64,000 nt of DNA from Mesostigma viride (lineage: Eukaryota > Streptophyta > Mesostigmatophyceae > Mesostigmatales > Mesostigmataceae). Below are positions 56,001 through 64,000 of this stretch, one piece after another; the stretch's first letter is position 1; every line of letters begins with the position of its first letter. The stretch covers positions 955,076 to 1,019,075 of the forward strand of contig RPFO01000104.1 of assembly GCA_009746045.1 (NCBI GenBank), given 5' to 3'. The translations under genes were made by a program, and so were the position numbers. The notes below the pieces were generated by a model, which made no database searches, was not told where the DNA came from, and saw only the letters and a list, made by a program, of their open reading frames with translations.

Positions 56001-58760
56001 CTTTGAAGAAGCACAGCAGTTCTGTCTTTGGTATCAAAGAGACATTCATCAGCAGTTCATGTCTTTGGTATAGTCAAACCGACATAGGAATACATCCTCG
56101 TCCTGCAGGTCCTCCTACAATTCGACAGAAGCTGTTCCTTCTCCATTTCATATCCCTGACAGATTTCTTACTCCTTTACCTTCTCCAACCCGCGAACGGG
56201 GTTTTCTTCTTCCTCTATTGAGACCCCTCTTACTGTGGAATTTGGTCCCTTATCAATCACGGTGACTAGGAAGGAGTGAGCTAAATAGTCCTTTCCTTTC
56301 TGCGTGGTTGAAGTTTTTGTTGTCAGCAGACTCCGGCCGGCGATCCTCGTCTTGCCAGATACCTCGAAACTGTTTGTATTAGCTACTGACACTAGTAAGG
56401 TAGCCATTGGGGGTGTTCTCCTCCAAGACCAAGGTCATGGTTTGCAACCCATCGAATACATCTCTAGGACTATGTTACCTGCTGAGCGCAAGCACCCCGT
56501 TCACCAACAAGAGTATTGGCTGTGGTATATTGCTGTCATGCATGGCAACATTTCCTTAAAGGTGCCCAATTCGATGTCTGTATGTGTGAGCCTTGTGATG
56601 CTGACCCTTACCTGTTGGTTATTCAAACCGACCATCGTCCTCTGATTCACCTTCTGTCACAACCCAACCTCACTCCTCGGCAAGCGCGGTGGATGGAATT
56701 CCGTGCGCAATTTGCCCCTGCAATACGTAAAGGGTGTCAATGATATTGTCTTTGATGCTATATCCCGACGTCCTGACTTAATATTCCTTTTTCGAGGATC
56801 TAGATGTCCTCACTACCACCCTCGTTCCTACTCCTCTTGATGTTTTCCCCTATGGTGACATCCCTCATGACGGGCAGTATACAAGACTACCTTTTCCATA
56901 CCTGTGTTCGTTTTCCTGATCTCCTCTCTCATGTGGGCCTTTCTCTTCGGTGTGAGGGCACACCTGTCACCTCGGTGGGGTGGGAGGATACTAATAAATT
57001 ATTTCTTTTCCCCTCCGTCATGTGTCCACTAGGGCTGGGAAGTCGTTTGGTAATCTTGTTCCTTCTAGCTAGTCCACCCCTCTTTTTGGTAAAGTTGTGG
57101 GTGACTTCCTGTAGAACCTTCTGTAGATGCCTCGGTAGCCAGACCTACGTCAGATTTAGAGCGTCTTATCAGTGTTTACGGCCACTGAGCTGGAAGCCTT
57201 AGTCGCAATATCCTCACACCCTCGAAAATTCGGGAAGTACCCGTGCAAGTTTGTGGGTGGCTTCTTGTATGTGCTGTTAAAGGATGATCCTCTGCAATGA
57301 CGTTTGTATTTTCCCCTTTATTTGCCGCTCGTCCTTGTTGTTTGAGTTACATGATTTAGCTGCTCACCTGCTAGGGCGGGAAGCGTGTGCGGGATTTGGT
57401 AACCCGTTCATACTTCTGGCCCTCCCTCCTCAGCACTTGATGTGGATGAATATGTTGGTAGGACATGCCAATCATGCCAGGAGATGAAACCTAGTAATGT
57501 GGGTCAGATAGCAGATCGAGCCTCGTACCCTCCATGATCCTATTATAATGCCTTGGGATTCCATTATGATGGATTTTGGGGGGGCCAAAATAGAATGCCA
57601 AAGGCAATTGATGCGCAGATCCTCGTGTTTGTAGACCGCCTTACTAGACGTTGTCACCTTGTCCCTTGTCCCTTGGAGCTTACTGCTCGAGTGACTGTGC
57701 TCAGCTGTACCTTCTAAACGTTTATCGTTACCATGGGTTGAGCAGGCAGTTTATCTCCGATAAGGACAAGCTGTTTACCTCGGACTTTTGGACAGAGTTC
57801 TTTGCTGTTATTGGTACTAAAGTGACGTTTGGCACTGCGTACCATTCCTCCTCCTCACACCTAGTAGAGCGATTAAATAGAGTGGTAGAAGAAGCCCTAT
57901 GACATTATGTAAATGGACCCGTCTGGTAGTGACTGGGAAGATTACCCATGTTTGGTTGAGTGAAAACCTGCGCAACCTCTAGTTGTTTTCCTTCCTTGCC
58001 TTATGTTATTTCCTCTGGCTGTGGGTCGGTTGGTTGTCCCCCGCCCTCCGCAGCCATCATGTCAGACGACGCCTGCTCAGCCAGCCGCTGTCGCTCCGTC
58101 CGTGGCTCCCTCCGTCGCGCCTGTTCAGCCGGCCGAGCCTCAGCGTCATCCAGATTTGGGCAAGGCGTCGACGGGCAAGTGGGTGTTTGACACTACCGAG
58201 GATACGTATGATTCGGCCATGGGTGATTGGACCTCTAGCTGCCCGACCGGCCACGACGTCTTCCCCTGTCGCCGCTCCTGCCGCTACCGCTTCTTCCGTC
58301 GTGCCCGCCTCCGCCGTCATCCACCAACCGCGCGTTGCTCCTGTTGGGAAGTCCTCAACTTCGGTCACGCGTGTTAGCGAGAGTCGTGAGATCCGGCACG
58401 TGCGTTTGTGGCCTGTGGCCCGACAACGTGGAGCGTTTCCTGGACTTGTTTTTCACCTCCGTTGCTCGTGGTGAGCTGGTCTTCTATCGGTTCCTCCTGC
58501 GCGCCCTCCTTCTGCTGTCGGCAGAGCCCTTCGTGCGCTAGTTTCAGTGTGGGTTCCTGGACTGGGCCCGTGGTCAGGTCGTTCTCACGCAGCATAGGTA
58601 TTACTGGGCCTTTCTGGGCCTTTTTCCTGATGGTGTGTGGGCCGATGTTTTCCTCACTGTAGATAGGCATGACAATGCCGATGATGTGGCCCACTACCAG
58701 GCGTATCTGGATGTTCTGCTGGCCTCGCGTGGCACTTACCAGACTGATGGCAACTAGATA
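53040..58760 (+). pseudogene. Gypsy-1 gag-pol and 3' ORF remains, fossil
   Basis: Recognisable parts occur in the usual Gypsy order. First comes a Pro/Ser/Thr-rich gag N-terminus from 53040 and a CCHC zinc knuckle (CYHCHEVGHLKREC, about 54446-54487). Then follow a protease-like region near 54960-55050, a reverse transcriptase piece near 55745-55900, RNase H near 56340-56700 (LFVLATDTSKVAIGGVLLQD), and integrase core pieces near 57600-57900 (RQFISDKDKLFTSDFW). An extra frame of unknown function (about 58000-58760) ends shortly before the purine tract. The set is broken, with ten or more interruptions, and carries a SINE in gag. Chromodomain not seen. Confidence 0.75.
53474..53608 (+). mobile_element. 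SINE with tRNA-Pro-like 3'-half head, 19-bp target duplication
   Basis: The 135-bp insertion lies between two copies of ATACCCCGATACGGCCTAT (53455-53473 and 53609-53627). Its head, TTGGTGCGAGAGGTCCCC followed by AGTTCGATTACGG, resembles the anticodon-to-T-arm half of tRNA-Pro with anticodon TGG and an RNA polymerase III B box. The rest is GC-rich (TTTTTCCGCGTTTTCCGCGG) and ends GCCTGATCAGA without a poly(A) tail. Four more copies are in the array at 14122-15450. Confidence 0.75.
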
Positions 58761-59129
58761 GAGGGTCTTAGGCCCGACCTGAGGGTGTTGTCCCTCCGGT
58801 ATATAGAGTCGCCCTCATATTCTGGCCAGTTGATTGGTCGTTCTTGGTCCTTGGTACTGATTTGTTTACTCTGTGTGTCCTGCCCAGTGCCGTCCCCCCC
58901 CGGCAAGGACTCTGTTCCAGGCAGTTAGGGGAACCTCCCACCAGGCTTGGTGCTGGCTAACCCTACACCACCCGGCGTGGTGGTGGAACCGAGTTAACAT
59001 GTTGGTGCTTTGTACCTTGGATGGCCTGTCGATTGTGTTGGTGTGTGCTGGGTGCATTAGGTTTTTCCTACCCCTTGGTTTCCTCCCTGTGCGTAGGGAG
59101 AGGGCTCCCTACCTTTGTGGGGGGGGAGG

Positions 59130-61189
59130 TGTTACGTCGCGTAACTTTTGTTGTTCATGTCCCACGTAGCTCCCACAAAAACCAGCATCTTCATTAAAAC
59201 AATAAGTGGAAGCATACATGTGACACTAATTGACATGCCCGGAGGCACGCCGTTCAAGGCCCTTCATGAAGTACGTTGCCCTAGAGGCAACCAAGACAAG
59301 GGTGTGTGGGTGGGGAGCAAAGAAAGAGGCCGACAAAACCAGCCAGAGCGGCTTTTAGTCGCAAAACCTCCCTTATCCCTAGCTAACTGACGTCATTAAA
59401 CCCTTATGTTTAGTGGATGCTAGTAAGACGCTAACCGTACAGACCGGGGTAGAATATCCCGAATCTGCACGGCTAGTATTAAATAATGCGTAGGTTGTTC
59501 TTTTCAGGGGCACTGCACCTCACGCCCCGTTCCGCCCGGGTATAATCAACCCAAGCGCGGAACGCACATTTTATTTAATTCATTTTTCAACCATGCACTA
59601 TATTGCATCTACTAATCACAAAAGCTCTAGCCAAACAGCTACGAGTAAACACTGCGACCTATAAGCCGCTCATCCAGCGGCCTCTTGTTCCCGCATTCAC
59701 GTATAGAAGAAACTCCGTTCAAAGAACCCCGATTCATGTCCCACGTAGCTCCCACAAAAACCAGCATCTTCATTAAAACAATAAGTGGAAGCATACATGT
59801 GACACTAATTGACATGCCCGGAGGCACGCCGTTCAAGGCCCTTCATGAAGTACGTTGCCCAATCACCCCCGCCCTGGCTTTCCCTTGAAGCCGCACTCCA
59901 CCTTGCTTGTTGTCACAAGTGACCGCCCTGCCGCAAAACGGGAGCCCCCCCACATCGGGAGGCGTGTGCCCGGCGGCTGTGGATGCATGGCCAGGCCCAA
60001 AAAGGCCCAGCGCATTTGCACTGCGATTGCGCACGGCCAGCCTATCATGACCCCTCTCGGGGCCCCGAGTCGGTACCGCTATGGCCGTCTCCCCATAGAC
60101 CCGGGGTGCTTCGAGAAAAAAACGTGGACCTAGCCCAGGCCCCGCCAGCCCGGATGCCCGAGGCCACAGCCCCAGGCACCTGGCTGAACGAGAGTCCGTT
60201 CAGCCAAGACCGCATTCCCCCCGAGGTTTCTATGCGTGGGGAAAAAATTTCTAGCTTAGACGCTTTTCCCATCGCCGTCCCCAGCCCCAACCACCCCCCC
60301 TCGGCGGAAGGCAATTGCAAAGTTTGCTGGCCAGCAGCAATTTCCGAAGAAAAAGCCGCAGGCCGCGGACCGAGACACGGGTCGCCAGTGCCAGCCATCC
60401 GGCTCCAACCCGGGGTGCAAGCATCCCCAGGTACGGAGCACCAGCTCGCGCACTGGGCCGACCAAGCGACAGTTGAGCACCTGTCACGGCATCCGGCCCA
60501 CCAAAGACCCCAAGCTGGGGAAAAGGTGCGGACCGGAGGTAATCTTTTTCTTTTCTTTTAGTTAACCGGGCGAGGAACTACGCCTGGCCGGTTAACAACT
60601 GGAAGTCTCACCACTGGCCAAGTGGCCAGTGCAACCAGTGCTTTTGGGATTTTGCTCCGCAGCACCCATAGCTGCGGCTGCCGCCGCAACGACAACGAGC
60701 AAAGAAAGAGGCCGACAAAACCAGCCAGAGCGGCTTTTAGTCGCAAAACCTCCCTTATCCCTAGCTAACTGACGTCATTAAACCCTTATGTTTAGTGGAT
60801 GCTAGTAAGACGCTAACCGTACAGACCGGGGGTAGAATATCCCGAATCTGCACGGCTAGTATTAAATAATGCGTAGGTTGTTCTTTTCAGGGGCACTGCA
60901 CCTCACGCCCCGTTCCGCCCGGGTATAATCAACCCAAGCGCGGAACGCACATTTTATTTAATTCATTTTTCAACCATGCACTATATTGCATCTACTAATC
61001 ACAAAAGCTCTAGCCAAACAGCTACGAGTAAACACTGCGACCTATAAGCCGCTCATCCAGCGGCCTCTTGTTCCCGCATTCACGTATAGAAGAAACTCCG
61101 TTCAAAGAACCCCGATTGTTACGGACGTAAATTAGGTCCTTTGTTGCCTCAGCCATTCCGGAACAGTTCGCTGACTTTCCTAGGCTTAC
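59130..61189 (+). repeat. Gypsy-1 3' LTR start, twice interrupted
   Basis: LTR sequence is at 59130-59155 and 61118-61189 and matches the first 98 bases of the 5' LTR. The composite repeat and then Gypsy-2 interrupt it. Confidence 0.75.
59156..61117 (+). repeat. Composite repeat locus 3 (short then long unit)
   Basis: The short unit is 59156-59734 and the long unit 59735-61117, each from CATGTCCCACG to CCCCGATT. This is the cleanest full copy. TT precedes each unit and ends each unit, so a 2-bp TT duplication is possible. The 5' LTR at 27003 shows the unoccupied site. Confidence 0.85.
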
Positions 61190-64000
61190 TGTTACGCCGC
61201 AAGCCTCGGCCACCACCTCTACCTCTACCTGTCCTGATACTACCTAAACTAGTGAGGCTGCCTCTATATACACCCCTAGCGAAAGACGACCGAGACGAAC
61301 CAGATCTCAATGCATTTACATATGTACTACTGTAATACGCCATAGGCCATTTAATCAAACCCGTTTACTCCAGGAAAAGAGGAAGGAAACACAACTACAC
61401 TGCCGTGACCCAAGCCTATATGTGTTAATTCATTTAACACACGCCGAGTGACCACACAAGGAGTGGAACGTGCATAAATGGTCACCAACGGTCCAACAGG
61501 CTCGGGCCGACCTGGCCCTCGCCTGCAGAAACACAGAAACACAAGCAGGTGCACAGATGCACGCCGTCCACTACATTCTACAAAAGGATAAGGACCACTA
61601 ATATAGTACGCGGCGCGGCGCCCAAAGGCACCCACTATACCACAGTACTGTTACGGGGACAATCATGTCCAAACTAGAACTGCACGTAACCTAGGAACAA
61701 CCGAGGCCAAGGACCTAATTTACGTCCGTAACTACAACGAATTGTTACGCGACGTAACACCTCCCCCCCACAAAGGTAGGGAGCCCTCTCCCTACGCGAG
61801 AGGAGGGAACCAAAGGGGTAGGAAAAACCTAATGCACCCAGCACATACCAACACAATCGATAGACCATCCCAGATACAAAGCACCAATAGTTCACACGGT
61901 CTCCACCACCACGCCGGGTGGTGTAGGGTTAGCCAGCACCAAGCCTGGTGGTAGGTTCCCCTAACTGCCTGGAACGGAGTCCTGGCCGGGGGGGACGGCA
62001 CTGGGCAGGACACACAGAGTAAACACATCAGCGCTAAGGACCAAGAACAGCCAACCAACTGGCCAGAATATGAGGGCGACTCTACATACCGGAGGGACAA
62101 CACCCTCAGGTCGGGCCTAAGGCCCTCTATCTAGTGGCCATCCGTCTGTAAGTGCCACGAGAGGCCAGCAGGACCTCCAGGTAGGCCTGGTAGTGGCCAC
62201 ATCCTCGACATTGTCATGCCTATCTACAGTGAGGAAAACATCGGCCCACACGCCGTCAGGAAAGAGGCCCAGGAAGGCCCAGTAATACCTATGCTGCGTG
62301 AGGACGACCTGGCCACGGGCCCAGTCCAGAAAGCCACAGGCAAAGAGGCGAAGGAAAGGCTCTACCGCGATCAGGCAAAGGGCCCGCAGGAGGAGGCGAT
62401 GGTACCGGATCCGAGGGCGCATACCCGTCGGGAAGAACAGGTCCACCAGGGGCTCCACGTTGGACGGCCACAACCGGATGTGCCGAACCTCGCGGGAGCG
62501 CCACCGACGAACACACTGTCGCGACCCGAATGTCTCTAGGTAGTCGCTGGCCGAGGAGGAGGGTGACCGCGGGAGTCTAGACCCTGGCCCGGGATAGGCG
62601 CCGGGCGACGGGCATCCCACTCAAGGATGGGCTGGAGGACCGTAGTGTACGCCGCACCCGGCACCGCAGGAAACTCTACTGTAAGGGCATCCGAAGCCAT
62701 AATGCCCAGAGGGGAGGGTAAGCCCACTGGAACCCACCGTAGGTGTCCAAGTCGTTGTGGCGCCTAGCCCAGCGATACAGAACGCGCCGGACCAGGATCT
62801 CACCCTCGAACACCGGATCAGCTAAAATAACCATGTCGAAGGAGGCCGATCAGTCTCAATGGGTAGGCCACGATCCCGGGCGCCCGACACACCTGGGAGA
62901 ACCCGTAGGACATGGGAGAGATGGCAAGCTCAGCAGAGGCGCGCGGCAGGTCACACTGTCGGCAGGCGAGTGCGGACATACCATACCCGGAATGGGCGTG
63001 TCGCGCGACTCCGGCGTCGCATGCACCACAGAAGGGCCCTGTCCCGATCACCCTGGGACAACTCCCGGAGGGAATCGGCAGCGCGGGTGGCGCGAGGATC
63101 CTGACCGGTGGACCGAACAACCGCGGCCAAAGACCGCGAGGCCGAAGGAGGAGGGACCGAAGCAGGGGCCGACGCAGGGGCAGGAGCCGACACCGACGCA
63201 GGGGCACTGGTAAAACAGGAGGTCGCGCCGGACCCGAAGCCAGAGAGGGCCGTGACGGACCCGCCATCGACGCAGGCGCGCCGGTCTCCGTTGCCGGTGC
63301 ACCCTCAGGCCACATATTGAAGATAGGGCCCGTAGGGACAGGCAGCCCGGCATAAGATTGGTTACCATCCAAGCTCCAGTCGGGCACCGGGATCCTCTGC
63401 GGGGGACCACCCTCCCAAAGCCTGGGATGATCGCCCGTGTCGCTGAAGAAACCACGAACTGGCTGTGAGGGCGCAGCGGACGGCCCAGAGGGGCGACGGC
63501 GGGCACAGCCGAAGGGGCTGAAGACTCGCGCCGAGGCGCGGGAACGTCGGCCGCAGGCACAGAGGCAACCGGAGGTGTCGGAGCCGCAGCAACCGAAGGG
63601 GTAGGGGGCGCCGGCGAAACCACAGGTGCCGAAGAAACCGAAGGGGTAGGGGGCGCGGACACCACAGACACCCCACCTGGCGTGGCCGGAGTCTGCGCTT
63701 GGGCCGCCAGGAAGGCCCCGAACGCCGTGGTCAGGGACTGGATCTGAGCCTGCATAGCCGAGACCGTCGCCGAAAGAGGATCAGGCAAACCCGAAGGGGT
63801 AGGCTCTACTGCAACACCCGGGTCGACCGAGGGGACGACGGGACCGGAGAGGGAGGAACAGACGCCGAGGAGGCGGACGCAGCGCTCGAGGCAGAATAAT
63901 CTGGAGTATAATGTACCTCGGCTGGGGCGCCCGAAGGGGCAGGACCACTAACCGCTAGTCCCGCCGACTGATCAGCTATCTCCATGAATTCTACGGCCCG
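61190..64000 (-). mobile_element. Ty3/Gypsy LTR retrotransposon 2, fossil, continues past the window
   Basis: Its 3' LTR is 61190-61759 (TGTTACG to CGTAACA), preceded in reading direction by a CCTCCCCCCC-complement purine tract. It is related to Gypsy-1 in LTR ends, purine tract, downstream non-coding stretch (61760-62130 against 58760-59129) and 3' frame. It is inserted in the Gypsy-1 3' LTR, so it is the younger of the two. gag and pol would lie beyond 64000 and cannot be judged. Confidence 0.75.
62117..63788 (-). pseudogene. Gypsy-2 frame between pol and 3' LTR, unknown function
   Basis: Protein-like pieces on the minus strand are MQAQIQSLTTAFGAFLAAQA, a long Pro/Ala/Ser/Val-rich linker, then REVRHIRLWPSNVEPLVDLF, LLLRALCLIAVEPFLRLFAC, GFLDWARGQVVLTQHRYYWA and LGLFPDGVWADVFLTVDRHD. 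The last blocks are clearly shared with Gypsy-1 at about 58380-58740. The conserved end suggests a real third gene in this family. It is treated here as a fossil with a few breaks; no domain is recognised. Confidence 0.5.

Larger units (their letters stand above)
27003..61189 (+). mobile_element. Ty3/Gypsy LTR retrotransposon 1, fossil, split by many insertions
   Basis: The 5' LTR is at 27003-27565, followed by a TGGTAGCGGAGA primer-binding-like site. The leader runs on to 28127, resumes at 50823-50948 and again after 52877. Coding remains are at 53040-58760. A purine tract (GGGGGGGAGG) directly precedes the 3' LTR, which begins at 59130. The 3' LTR is cut by a composite repeat (59156-61117) and then by Gypsy-2 at 61190, so its far end is outside the reading. 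The element is broken, with many interruptions in its coding part. The roughly 100 LTR bases comparable between the two ends look identical, which points to fairly recent insertion. Confidence 0.8.

Overview
The window looks like nuclear DNA of a repeat-rich eukaryote, most likely an alga. Supporting signs are a eukaryotic family-29 sialyltransferase-like gene, splice-like exon borders, LINEs, a SINE with a tRNA-like head, CACTA and TTAA-target DNA transposons, Ty3/Gypsy LTR elements, and long micro- and minisatellites. No bacterial operon, rRNA or CRISPR is visible. The species cannot be named from the sequence; a green-lineage alga is an inference only.

Left part (1-16831): LINE remains of two related families (A and B) lie at 1-145, 1799-2604, 2823-3340 and 7995-11358. 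The best host gene, a 473-codon GT29 sialyltransferase-like frame, lies at 3980-5401 on the minus strand. A 158-codon orphan frame is at 12049-12525. A 398-bp tandem repeat bounded by SINE copies fills 14122-15450. Much of the rest is degenerate repeat or shows nothing recognisable.

Middle-left (16832-27002): a CACTA element (16832-21999) contains a TTAA-target element (19940-21638). It is followed by a TA-target element with short terminal repeats (22608-23944). A probable host gene follows (24627 to about 26900). It is split by a 643-bp element whose two ends are each a 204-bp palindrome, and a Gypsy element begins just downstream.

Right part (27003-64000) is one nested stack. Gypsy-1 has its 5' LTR at 27003-27565, coding remains at 53040-58760, and a 3' LTR starting at 59130. 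Its leader is split by TTAA element B (28128-50822). B holds a short-long composite repeat (28631-47064) and an LTR pair (47449-50016). The composite is split by a 14.6-kb element (29999-44587) with 29-bp terminal inverted repeats and a GGA target duplication. That element carries satellites, a poly-Q frame, an unrecognised multi-exon gene (36107-38881) and a second CACTA copy (39283-43684). More composite copies sit in the Gypsy-1 leader and 3' LTR, and Gypsy-2 (61190 to beyond the window, minus strand) is inserted in that same LTR.

For several of these insertions the window also holds a related unoccupied copy, so the borders and order of events can be read directly. The strongest candidate for something undescribed is the 14.6-kb element. 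The palindrome-ended element and the short-long composite family come next.
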